A DNA stretch of 9,561 nucleotides, from positions 1 through 9,561 of the forward strand of contig CAZXVU010000078.1 of assembly GCA_964644465.1 (NCBI GenBank), written 5' to 3'. Shown here in pieces: positions 1 to 6,660 of this stretch. A program made the translations under genes and the position numbers. Every line of letters starts with the position of its first letter. Position 1 is the first letter of the stretch. The stretch comes from CAZXVU01 sp964644465 (GTDB taxonomy: Bacteria; Chlamydiota; Chlamydiia; Chlamydiales; SM23-39). The notes below the pieces were generated by a model. That model saw nothing but the letters and a program-made list of their open reading frames with translations, ran no database searches and had not been told where the DNA came from.

Positions 1-315
1 TATGGAAAATTCGACATCGAACAGCACCTGACTACACCCATTAGCGCAGGAGCAAATTTTGGTTTCGATATCGAAGATGACCATTACATGAACGTTCCAA
101 ACCTTGAACTTATCTTGGGTCTTTCATGGGGCACACCCTTTAACTGCAATCAATATTACGTGTCAATTAAAGGCGCCTATGAATTCCACTACTGGTGGGA
201 TCAGCTGAATCTCAGAAGATTCTGGAGCAGAGGCGAATCATATACCAATGATGTGGTCAGCCGTGGCGATCTCAGCATGAGCGGTTTCTCGCTCAGCCTG
301 CAGTTCGACATGTAA
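1..315 (+). CDS. MOMP-like outer membrane beta-barrel protein, 3' part only
   Basis: The reading frame is open from base 1 to a TAA at 313-315, giving the last 104 residues of a protein whose start lies left of the window. From the DDHYM segment onward it aligns without gaps to the C-terminus of the next gene (442-1569); 64 of the final 75 residues are identical, so the two are tandem paralogues. The sequence is rich in aromatic residues and alternates as in outer-membrane beta-strands (YEFHYWWDQLNL, GFSLSLQFDM). The likely role is a surface porin or structural outer-membrane protein of the MOMP-like, Legionella_OMP-type family expanded in environmental Chlamydiae; that family call is inferred from the complete paralogue. 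One visible difference is that its YGKFDIE segment has Tyr where the paralogue has Cys (CGKFDIE). The gene ends in its own terminator at 339-371. Confidence 0.8.
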   Translation, partial: YGKFDIEQHLTTPISAGANFGFDIEDDHYMNVPNLELILGLSWGTPFNCNQYYVSIKGAYEFHYWWDQLNLRRFWSRGESYTNDVVSRGDLSMSGFSLSLQFDM

Positions 316-338
316 TATTCGGACTCTCTAAATTGCAC

Positions 339-371
339 AAAGGCCTCGCTCTCGCGAGGCCTTTTTCTTTT
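339..371 (+). terminator. Rho-independent terminator of the first MOMP-like gene
   Basis: A perfect 11-bp stem (339-349 pairing with 354-364) closes a 4-nt TCTC loop at 350-353. It is GC-rich in the middle (GGCCTCGC) and followed by a T-rich run (CTTTTTCTTTT, 361-371). It starts 23 nt after the stop codon of the upstream gene, so each MOMP-like paralogue is probably its own transcription unit. Confidence 0.88.
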
Positions 372-385
372 CCGTATAAATCCCA

Positions 386-415
386 TTGCCAAGATACCCG
401 CTCACTAAATAGCAT
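386..415 (+). promoter_or_regulatory. Candidate sigma70/sigma66-type promoter of the second MOMP-like gene
   Basis: TTGCCA at 386-391 (5 of 6 matches to TTGACA) and TAGCAT at 410-415 (4 of 6 to TATAAT) are 18 nt apart, just after the terminator and before the gene. The predicted transcript would start near 422 and carry a leader of about 20 nt containing the ribosome binding site GGAG (432-435). This is the best box pair I could find in the 70-nt gap. TATAAA at 375-380 is an alternative -10 without a good -35. It is a prediction only. Confidence 0.35.
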
Positions 416-441
416 GTGATAAAAATCAATTGGAGAAGTCT

Positions 442-1569
442 ATGCATTTGAAGTGGAACAGGGTAATTGCATCTTCTGTTGCTATCTTTTCAGTAGCAAC
501 AAATCTGTACGCAATCCCTAGAGGACCCTGCGAGCCCATTATTCCTGTATGCTGCGAAGAGCCACGGCCAGGCCCATTCGCTTTTGCATATCCTTACGAT
601 TTAAATTTAGCTTGCCCAAGAGACTTCTATTTTCACATTGACGGCCTGGCATTCCAAGCAAAACAAGATGGAATGCAATGGGCGATTTCAGACACAAATG
701 GATTTGATGATCCTCTGACAAATGGCGAGGTAATCGGTTTCACAAACAGCCACAGAGATTGGAAATACAATTGGGGCGCACGCGTTGGTGCAGGGTTTTA
801 CCTGGGCCACGACGCATGGAATCTCGATGTAGCTTGGACCTGGGTAAAAATCAGCGACTATAAGAGAGCTGGTGTGACTACTTCAGGAGGTACATTGATT
901 CCTCTTTGGGGTCTCGGCTCTGGAACTCTTGATTTTATGTTCAGCCAAGGCCTCAGCGCTGTTTGGGATGGAGATTACAACACCATCGATTTCAGATTAG
1001 GGAAGGCTTATCATGTGAGCCGCTATCTCGTGCTGAACCCTCATTTTGGCGTACGCGGCGCTTGGATCAATCAACACTTCTCAGTCGACTATAGCGGAGC
1101 GAATACACTTCCAATAGGTCAGAGCACTCGATGGGTCCATCATGCTGACAACGATTTTTGGGGCATCGGCGCTCGCGCTGGCATAGACACTGATTGGATT
1201 GTTGGAAGAGGATTTTCCTTATTCGGAAAAGTCGCATCTTCGATCTTGTGTGGAAAATTCGATATCGAACAGAGCGAGACTACACCTAATTCTGGCGTAA
1301 GAATACCAAATTTGGGTTTTGATCTCGAAGACGACCATTACATGAATGTTCCGAACTTTGAAATTGCCTTAGGCCTTTCATGGGGAACGCCGTTCAATTG
1401 CAACCAATACTACTTGTCAGTCAAAGGCGCTTATGAATTCCACTACTGGTGGGATCAGCTGAATCTCAGAAGATTCTGGGACAGAGGTCCTGCTTATCCC
1501 AATGATGTAGTTAGCCGCGGCGATCTCAGCTTGAGCGGATTCTCTCTGAGCCTGCAGCTCGATATGTAA
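442..1569 (+). CDS. MOMP-like outer membrane beta-barrel protein (complete)
   Basis: This 375-residue secreted protein resembles the MOMP-like, Legionella_OMP-type outer membrane proteins found in many copies in Waddlia and Simkania relatives. The ATG at 442 is chosen because GGAG sits 6 nt upstream and the product then opens with a classical signal peptide: Lys4/Arg7, a hydrophobic core, and a cleavage site after NLYA (residue 24). The mature N-terminus is Cys- and Pro-rich (Cys30, Cys37, Cys38), followed by a family-type segment around 46-75 (LNLACPRDFYFHIDGLAFQ; Cys58). The rest is Gly/aromatic-rich alternating sequence typical of beta-strands, ending GFSLSLQLDM. The few cysteines suggest disulfide linking in the outer membrane, as known for chlamydial MOMP; this is inference. 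A porin or structural role is likely but the substrate is unknown. It is a tandem paralogue of the preceding gene and is followed by its own terminator. Certainty is high for an outer-membrane barrel and moderate for the exact family. Confidence 0.85.
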   Translation: MHLKWNRVIASSVAIFSVATNLYAIPRGPCEPIIPVCCEEPRPGPFAFAYPYDLNLACPRDFYFHIDGLAFQAKQDGMQWAISDTNGFDDPLTNGEVIGFTNSHRDWKYNWGARVGAGFYLGHDAWNLDVAWTWVKISDYKRAGVTTSGGTLIPLWGLGSGTLDFMFSQGLSAVWDGDYNTIDFRLGKAYHVSRYLVLNPHFGVRGAWINQHFSVDYSGANTLPIGQSTRWVHHADNDFWGIGARAGIDTDWIVGRGFSLFGKVASSILCGKFDIEQSETTPNSGVRIPNLGFDLEDDHYMNVPNFEIALGLSWGTPFNCNQYYLSVKGAYEFHYWWDQLNLRRFWDRGPAYPNDVVSRGDLSLSGFSLSLQLDM

Positions 1570-1578
1570 TCTTGTACA

Positions 1579-1606
1579 AAGGCCTCCTTTTAGCGAGGCC
1601 TTCTCT
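1579..1606. terminator. Hairpin between the convergent MOMP-like gene and nhaD, possibly bidirectional
   Basis: AAGGCCTC (1579-1586) pairs with GAGGCCTT (1595-1602) around an 8-nt loop. It begins 9 nt after the MOMP-like stop codon and carries the same AAGGCCTC/GAGGCCTT arms as the terminator of the upstream paralogue. The T-tract is poor on either strand (TTCTCT on plus, TTTGT on minus), so it may terminate weakly in both directions, serving the MOMP-like gene and the convergent nhaD. Confidence 0.6.
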
Positions 1607-1650
1607 GTGCTTCTCCGTGTCCTCAGTGTCTCTGTGGTGGCTCTCCGTCT
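1601..1650. repeat. Short imperfect direct repeat, ~9-10 nt unit, CTC(T/C)GTG-like
   Basis: Successive units TTCTCTGTG (1601-1609), CTTCTCCGTG (1610-1619), TCCTCAGTG (1620-1628), TCTCTGTGG (1629-1637) and CTCTCCGTC (1641-1649) form an imperfect tandem array between the terminator and the nhaD stop. On the minus strand one frame reads a HRDTEDTEKHREG-like string. From memory, this kind of sequence (CACAGAG/CACGGAG motifs, often mistranslated as HRGTEDTE-type peptides) recurs as dispersed intergenic repeats in many unrelated bacteria. It is not coding here; its function is unknown. Confidence 0.6.
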
Positions 1651-1653
1651 CTA

Positions 1654-2946
1654 CTAAAAGAACATGCCTACAAGAGCGTCTTGAATCAAAAAGACTGCGA
1701 CGCCGCCGAGATAGCTTGCAAGAGCTGTGAAGCTGATTTTTTTGAAGTACCAGACAAAGTCGATCTTCTCCATTCCCATCAATGCAACGCCGGCTGCGGA
1801 ACCGACGATCAAAATACTGCCGCCTGTGCCTGCGCAATAGGCGAGCATTTGCCAAAGATAAGAATCTGGCGGATAGGTTTGTAGATCGTACATGCCCATG
1901 CCAGCTGCTACCAGGGGAACGTTGTCCACTACGGCTGAAATCAATCCAATCAACGTTGCAATGACAGTAAGATTATGAACATAAGTATCGAGGAACTGAG
2001 CCAGTTTCTGTAAGATACCGGCAGCATCAAGCGCGCTTATGCAAAGCAAAATCCCCAGAAAAAATAAAATCCCCGAGGTATCGATCCGGGTCAGGATGTA
2101 GGGCACCCGAAGATGTTCTCGTTGATGAGGAGCGTGAATTAAATCAGTAATCAGCCAAACGACTCCAAGTCCAATCAAAATGCCCATAAAAGGAGGAAGG
2201 CCTGTCAAAGCTTTGAAAATCGGCACGAAAATCAAGGCCCCGATGCCGCAAAAGAAAATCAAACGAGCGCCTGGCTCTACTTCTTCTTCATGGGCTCTCT
2301 GGACAACTTTGGGATAGGATCCTTTTAATCCCCATCCAAGAAGTAAGAGAGCAATGATAAGAGAGAAAAAGCTAGGAATAAACAGCGCTTTCATGACGTT
2401 CAGAGAAGTGATATTTCCATTGATCCAGAGCATCGTTGTCGTTACGTCCCCGATCGGAGTCCAAGCGCCCCCCGCATTTGCTGCGATCACGACCATGGAT
2501 CCTAGGATCATCCGGTCATTTTTTTCTGGAATGAGCTTGCGCAAAAGAGAGACCATCACGATGGTCGTCGTTAAGTTGTCCAAGATCGCGGATAGAAAAA
2601 AAGTGATGAAGCTGATGATCCAGAGCATTTTTTTCTTCGAGCCGGTATGGATCAGGTCGGTGATCACTTTAAACCCTTTATGGGAATCCACTACTTCCAC
2701 AAGGGTCATGGCTCCCATTAGGAAGAAAATGATCTGGCTGACATCGTTGAGGTGATGCCCAAGCGAAACGATATCTACGGCTACGGTGTGCCCTTTGACC
2801 AAGAACAAGACTGTCCAAGTCAGGACAGCCATAATGAGGGCAGAGGCGGTCTTGTTAATTCTTAAGGGCGATTCGAAGATGATCGCTATGTATCCTATCG
2901 TAAAAACTAGGATAATTAATAAATTCGCTAAATATAGCTCCAGCAT
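1654..2946 (-). CDS. nhaD: NhaD-type Na+/H+ antiporter
   Basis: This 430-residue polytopic inner-membrane protein matches the NhaD family of the ion-transporter superfamily and would export Na+ (or Li+) in exchange for H+. It is hydrophobic throughout, with roughly a dozen predicted membrane segments. Two related halves carry the hallmark motifs: AILDNLTTTIVM (Asp123, Asn124, Thr126-128) followed by AANAGGAWTPIGDVTTTMLW (155-174) in the first, and VVDNVPLVAAGMGMY (Asp341, Asn342) followed by CAGTGGSILIVGSAAGVALMGM (371-392) in the second. Length is normal for the family. The ATG is supported by AAGGA 6 nt upstream (2953-2957 on the complement). It lies 61 bp downstream of kdsD on the same strand, so cotranscription is possible; I saw no convincing promoter in the gap. 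Citrate or arsenite transporters of the same superfamily are less likely given the motifs. Confidence 0.92.
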   Translation of the reverse strand: MLELYLANLLIILVFTIGYIAIIFESPLRINKTASALIMAVLTWTVLFLVKGHTVAVDIVSLGHHLNDVSQIIFFLMGAMTLVEVVDSHKGFKVITDLIHTGSKKKMLWIISFITFFLSAILDNLTTTIVMVSLLRKLIPEKNDRMILGSMVVIAANAGGAWTPIGDVTTTMLWINGNITSLNVMKALFIPSFFSLIIALLLLGWGLKGSYPKVVQRAHEEEVEPGARLIFFCGIGALIFVPIFKALTGLPPFMGILIGLGVVWLITDLIHAPHQREHLRVPYILTRIDTSGILFFLGILLCISALDAAGILQKLAQFLDTYVHNLTVIATLIGLISAVVDNVPLVAAGMGMYDLQTYPPDSYLWQMLAYCAGTGGSILIVGSAAGVALMGMEKIDFVWYFKKISFTALASYLGGVAVFLIQDALVGMFF

Positions 2947-3007
2947 GGATATTCCTTTTCGGTCAATTGTCGCGATTGGATAAAATATCCCGCAATGGAA
3001 ATTATTT

Positions 3008-3964
3008 TTAGTGGAGGCCGGCTTGAAGGATATCGTGCATGCGCAAAAGACCCAGGATACGGCCGTTTTCGACGACGGGCAGTACAGTCACTAGACGGGT
3101 AGGGTCTTCTTCCATCTGCTTCATGGCTTCGAATGCCCGGCGGCCTCCAGGTATCATTTTCGGAGCTTTGGTCATCAGCTCAGCAAGAGGCAATTGGAGG
3201 GCGTCGGGGCCTTTGGTTTGTACCGCACGGCGCAGGTCGCCGTCTGTAAAGATCCCCAGCAAATGAAGGTCCTCATCTGCGACTAGAAGGCATCCACACC
3301 GCTTGACCGAAAGCTCATGGAGCATATCGATGAGCTTGTCCGTGGGCTTGCAGAGCGGGACCGCATCCCCTTTCAGCATCAGGTCAGATACTTTCAACGT
3401 GATCTTGCGGCCTAAAAGCCCTGCAGGATGATTTTCGGCAAAATCGCTCAGTGAGAAATTCTTCGCTTTCATCAAAGCGACCGCTAGGCAATCGCCGAAA
3501 ATTAGCTGGGCTGCTGTAGATGTAGTGGGAGCCAAATCGAAAGGGCAGAGCTCTCTCTGAATGGGCAATAGGATGGAGAGATCGCAGGCCTTGGCCAAAC
3601 GGGAATTGGATTGGGAAACCACCGCAATGGTTGAAGCTCCTTTTCTCTGGATATGAGGAAGGATTTCGAGGAGCTCTTGAGACTCCCCGCTTTTGCTCAA
3701 AGCGATCAGCGTGTCATCGGGAGAAATAAATCCAATGTCTCCATGAAGGGCATTTGCCGGAGATAGAAAAAAAGATTTTGTCCCTGTTGATAGGAAAGTT
3801 GTGGAGATCTTTTGGGCAATATGGCCGCTTTTCCCCACGCCAGAGAGAATCACGACTCCCTTGCATGCAAGGAGTTTTTGAAGGACTTTTTCTGCAGCCG
3901 CGAGATCAATCTGATCGAAAAAATGATTGAGGTAACGGCGCTGGTCTTCAAATAAGGTCTTCAT
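3008..3964 (-). CDS. kdsD: D-arabinose 5-phosphate isomerase (KdsD/KpsF family)
   Basis: This 318-residue cytosolic enzyme interconverts D-ribulose 5-phosphate and D-arabinose 5-phosphate, the first step towards Kdo for lipopolysaccharide. It has an N-terminal SIS sugar-isomerase domain (about 30-165) with ILSGVGKSGHIAQK (39-52) and SKSGESQE (90-97), then two CBS domains (about 194-250 and 262-316). By alignment from memory with E. coli KdsD, all four proposed active-site residues are present: Lys45, Glu97, Glu138 and His179 (in ENHPAG). Length is normal for the full SIS-CBS-CBS form. The Shine-Dalgarno signal is weak (GAAAG about 3 nt before the ATG). The gene is divergent from the isocitrate dehydrogenase gene (79 bp between starts) and upstream of nhaD. 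Chlamydial genomes usually call this gene kpsF. Confidence 0.93.
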   Translation of the reverse strand: MKTLFEDQRRYLNHFFDQIDLAAAEKVLQKLLACKGVVILSGVGKSGHIAQKISTTFLSTGTKSFFLSPANALHGDIGFISPDDTLIALSKSGESQELLEILPHIQRKGASTIAVVSQSNSRLAKACDLSILLPIQRELCPFDLAPTTSTAAQLIFGDCLAVALMKAKNFSLSDFAENHPAGLLGRKITLKVSDLMLKGDAVPLCKPTDKLIDMLHELSVKRCGCLLVADEDLHLLGIFTDGDLRRAVQTKGPDALQLPLAELMTKAPKMIPGGRRAFEAMKQMEEDPTRLVTVLPVVENGRILGLLRMHDILQAGLH

Positions 3965-3992
3965 AAACTTTCGATTCTACCCGCAGGATCTC

Positions 3993-4021
3993 TTGAAGTC
4001 TTCTAAAAAAAATCGTAACTT
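3993..4021 (+). promoter_or_regulatory. Weak candidate promoter for the isocitrate dehydrogenase gene
   Basis: In the 79-bp divergent gap, TTGAAG (3993-3998) and TAACTT (4016-4021) stand exactly 17 nt apart. The -10 match is poor (3 of 6). An A-run (4005-4012) lies in the spacer. Transcription would begin near 4028, leaving a leader of about 16 nt that includes the clear ribosome binding site AAGGGG (4033-4038), 5 nt before the ATG. It is offered as the best candidate in the gap, not as a firm call. Confidence 0.3.
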
Positions 4022-4043
4022 AGACGCTTAACAAGGGGAATTT

Positions 4044-5477
4044 ATGTCGAAAGTGCCTGTTGCAGTAGCTGAAGGGGATGGAATTGGTCCAGAGATCATG
4101 AAGGCAACGCTCCATATTCTTCATGCGGCAGGGGCTCAACTGGAAATCCACAATGTCGAAATCGGCGAAAAGCTCTATCTGAAAGGATTTGTCACTGGAA
4201 TGGATCCCAAAATGTGGGATGTAATCCGCGGGTGCAAGGCCTTTTTGAAAGCCCCCATCACGACTCCTCAAGGAGGCGGTTTTAAGAGCTTGAATGTAAC
4301 GATCCGGACGACTCTCGGTCTTTATGCAAACGTGCGCCCTTGCGTCTCCTATTATCCATTTGTTGAGACAAAACACCCAGAGATGGATGTGGTCATTGTC
4401 CGAGAAAATGAGGAAGATCTCTACGCAGGTATTGAATATAGACAAAGTCCCGATGTCTGCAATTCGATTAAAATTATCTCAAGGGCAGGATCGGAAAAAA
4501 TCATCCGCTATGCCTTCGAATACGCAAAAAGACAGGGAAGGAAAAAAGTCACCTGCTTCATGAAAGACAATATTATGAAGTTCACCGACGGCCTTTTCCA
4601 CAAAGTTTTCGATGAAATCGCACTCCAGTATCCCGAAATCATGAATGAAAACTGGATTGTCGATATTGGAGCGGCAAAACTGGCAGACACCCCAGAAATT
4701 TTCGATGTGATCGTGATGCCGAACCTCTACGGGGATATACTCTCCGATGTGGCGGCCCAGATCGCCGGCTCCGTCGGTTTGGCCGGGTCTGCAAACATCG
4801 GCGAAAAAGGAGCGATGTTCGAGGCGATCCACGGCTCAGCGCCGCGTAGGGCTGGACAGAATGTAGCCAACCCATCAGGCCTTCTTTTAGCCGCCGTTCA
4901 GATGCTTGTTCACATTGGACAGCCAGAAGTGGCGGGAAAAGTCCATAACGCCTGGCTCAAGACATTGGAAGAAGGAATCCATACCTACGATATTTTCAAG
5001 GAAGGGACCAGCAAAAAGAAAGTAGGAACTCAGCAATTCGCAGAAGCAGTGGCCAAAAACCTCGGGAAAAAGCCGGAAGAGCTAAAGCCCGTGGCCTATC
5101 ATGCAGCAGCTCCTACAATCATTCATTCCCATCCCCCGTCTTCTACGCAGCGGCATCTTGTCGGAGTCGATGTTTTTATTTACCATCATGGACTGCTGCA
5201 AGACTTCTTCTCAAAAATCTCCCATATCAATGTGGGTTCTCTGCATTTGAAGATGATCACGAACCGGGGCGTCAGAGTTTGGCCGCAAGGACAGCCTGAA
5301 ACGTTCTGTATTGAGCAATGGCGCTGCCGTTTTGTTTCCGATGAAAGCAGAACTGTTTCTCAAAACGATGTCATCCAAATCCTCCATGCTTTCGATCATG
5401 TAAATATGGATGTGACGAAAGCCGAATTTCTCTACACGTTCGATGGAAAACCAGGATATTCTTCAGCAGAAGGATAA
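4044..5477 (+). CDS. icd: Isocitrate dehydrogenase, long Rickettsia/Thermus type with C-terminal extension
   Basis: This 477-residue enzyme would oxidatively decarboxylate isocitrate to 2-oxoglutarate in the TCA cycle. Features in order: an N-terminal GDGIGPEI (11-18); the substrate loop GGGFKSLNVTIR (77-88) with Ser82, Asn84 and Arg88; Arg98 and Arg120; RENEEDLYAGIEY (120-132); the metal-site region NLYGDILSDVAAQIAGSVGL with two aspartates; and the cofactor loop HGSAPRRAGQNVANPSGLL (263-281). A separate domain of about 105 residues follows (from LVGVDVF, ~372, to the end). This matches the ~480-500 residue clade of Rickettsia and Thermus, not the ~415-residue E. coli form. Arg268-Arg269 occupy the place of Lys344-Tyr345 of E. 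coli Icd, which suggests NADP use (inference). The start is fixed by AAGGGG 5 nt upstream. Chlamydiaceae lack this enzyme, so an environmental lineage with a fuller TCA cycle is implied. The stop codon is 4 bp from that of the convergent E2 gene. Confidence 0.92.
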   Translation: MSKVPVAVAEGDGIGPEIMKATLHILHAAGAQLEIHNVEIGEKLYLKGFVTGMDPKMWDVIRGCKAFLKAPITTPQGGGFKSLNVTIRTTLGLYANVRPCVSYYPFVETKHPEMDVVIVRENEEDLYAGIEYRQSPDVCNSIKIISRAGSEKIIRYAFEYAKRQGRKKVTCFMKDNIMKFTDGLFHKVFDEIALQYPEIMNENWIVDIGAAKLADTPEIFDVIVMPNLYGDILSDVAAQIAGSVGLAGSANIGEKGAMFEAIHGSAPRRAGQNVANPSGLLLAAVQMLVHIGQPEVAGKVHNAWLKTLEEGIHTYDIFKEGTSKKKVGTQQFAEAVAKNLGKKPEELKPVAYHAAAPTIIHSHPPSSTQRHLVGVDVFIYHHGLLQDFFSKISHINVGSLHLKMITNRGVRVWPQGQPETFCIEQWRCRFVSDESRTVSQNDVIQILHAFDHVNMDVTKAEFLYTFDGKPGYSSAEG

Positions 5478-5481
5478 GAAA

Positions 5482-6660
5482 TCAATCGAGGGATAGGTCT
5501 TCTTCGAGGTGCTTTTTCAATTCACTGAGGAAGCCGCAGCCATAGAGGCCGTCTAAAACGCGGTGATCGAAGGTCAAAGAGACCATCATCACAGAGCGGA
5601 TCGCAATCGAATCATCGGGCATTGCGGCGACTTTCTTGGTGATCGCTCCAAGACCGACGATGGCCACTTCAGGGAAGCGGATGATGGGAATGCCAATCAT
5701 TGTTCCCGTCATGCCGAAATTCGTCATGGTGATCGATCCGTCTTGTACATCTTGGGGAGATAGGCGGTGGCTTCTCGCTTTTTCTGCAAGTTCCGCGATC
5801 TGTTTTGCAATATCTGCCAGACTTAGCTGCTGACAGTTTTTAATGACGGGAACCATAACGCCTTGCTCCACGCTGACAGCAACGCCGAGGTTGATAAAGC
5901 GCTTCATGACGATGGTGTCGCCATCCAGCGAGGCATTGATCAACGGATAGGCATGAATCGCGCGGGCAATTGCGCGGGCGACACAAGCGGTGATCGTCAA
6001 TTTAACGCCATGTGTTTGCAAGAAATTTTGCTTCTGTTCTTGGATGATCTTCACAATGCGGGTCACATCGACTTCTGTGACCAGAGAGGCATGGGGCGCT
6101 TCGTAGAAGGAGCGGACCATATTGTCGGCAATCGCTTTTCTGAGCGCGCTCATTCGAACCCGCTCTGTATCGCTTCGCTCGCGCTGCATTGAACAAACAG
6201 GTTTTACAGGGGAAGGGGCGCCGTTATAGTCTTCCACATCTTTTTTGGTCAGCCTTCCGCCTTGCCCTGTCCGGGGAATGCGGTCGATTTCATTGAGCGA
6301 AAGTCCTTTTTCTTTGAGCAAGCGCATCACAGAAGGAGAAAGAAAATCTTCCATGCCTGATGAATGAGAATTCGTTGATTGAGCAGGCGCAGCGGCGGCC
6401 ATTGCAGGAACATGAGCCTCTGTCGATACCACAGCAAGAGGCTCGCCCACCAGGATCTCTTGATCCGCTTGCGCAAGGATTTGCTGTAAGATTCCAGCAA
6501 CCGGCGACGGGATCTCGCTGTTGACTTTATCGGTAGATACTTCCAAAAGCGGCTCATCGAGTTTTACAGGATCGCCCACTTTTTTAAACCATTGGACAAC
6601 CGTAGCGCTGACGATGCTTTCGCCGAGTTTCGGTAAATTTATTTTTACTTCTTCGCTCAT
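5482..6660 (-). CDS. 2-oxo acid dehydrogenase E2 component (dihydrolipoamide acyltransferase)
   Basis: This 392-residue protein forms the core of a 2-oxo acid dehydrogenase complex and transfers acyl groups from lipoate to CoA. It has a single lipoyl domain (3-80) with the lipoyl-lysine at Lys45 in STDKVNSEI, an Ala/Ser/His-rich linker (82-104), a peripheral subunit-binding domain (106-143; LSPSVMRLLKEKGL and TGQGGRLTKKDVEDY), and a catalytic domain (about 165-392) ending with the active-site DHRVLDG (His366, Asp370). The DKVNSEI form of the lipoyl motif is common in branched-chain or mixed-specificity E2s, so pyruvate versus branched-chain specificity cannot be settled here; no E1 or E3 gene is adjacent. 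Its ATG overlaps the lpxK stop codon (ATGA, 6657-6660) and no Shine-Dalgarno is visible, so translation is probably coupled to lpxK. In Chlamydia the homologue lies next to kpsF, the kdsD equivalent. Confidence 0.92.
   Translation of the reverse strand: MSEEVKINLPKLGESIVSATVVQWFKKVGDPVKLDEPLLEVSTDKVNSEIPSPVAGILQQILAQADQEILVGEPLAVVSTEAHVPAMAAAAPAQSTNSHSSGMEDFLSPSVMRLLKEKGLSLNEIDRIPRTGQGGRLTKKDVEDYNGAPSPVKPVCSMQRERSDTERVRMSALRKAIADNMVRSFYEAPHASLVTEVDVTRIVKIIQEQKQNFLQTHGVKLTITACVARAIARAIHAYPLINASLDGDTIVMKRFINLGVAVSVEQGVMVPVIKNCQQLSLADIAKQIAELAEKARSHRLSPQDVQDGSITMTNFGMTGTMIGIPIIRFPEVAIVGLGAITKKVAAMPDDSIAIRSVMMVSLTFDHRVLDGLYGCGFLSELKKHLEEDLSLD

Noticed and set aside
430..441. TTG at 430 as start of the MOMP-like gene
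   Set aside because: This TTG overlaps the purine-rich TGGAGAAG ribosome binding site. ATG at 442 has proper spacing and gives a better signal peptide.
1526..1855. A 109-residue Arg-rich minus-strand frame
   Set aside because: It runs through the nhaD 3' end in another frame, the intergenic repeat and the terminator. The HRDTEDTE-like string is a translated repeat, not a protein signal.
2354..2755. A 133-residue plus-strand frame opposite nhaD
   Set aside because: It is a shadow of nhaD, which has clear family motifs; no ribosome binding site or recognisable domain supports the antisense frame.
2947..3007. A promoter for nhaD in the gap after kdsD
   Set aside because: AT-rich segments and TTGACC are present but no -35/-10 pair has acceptable spacing relative to the ATG, so none is called.
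5863..6192. Plus-strand frame of 109 residues within the E2 gene
   Set aside because: It lies wholly opposite the conserved E2 catalytic domain; His/Asp/Gly-rich composition is typical of an antisense shadow.
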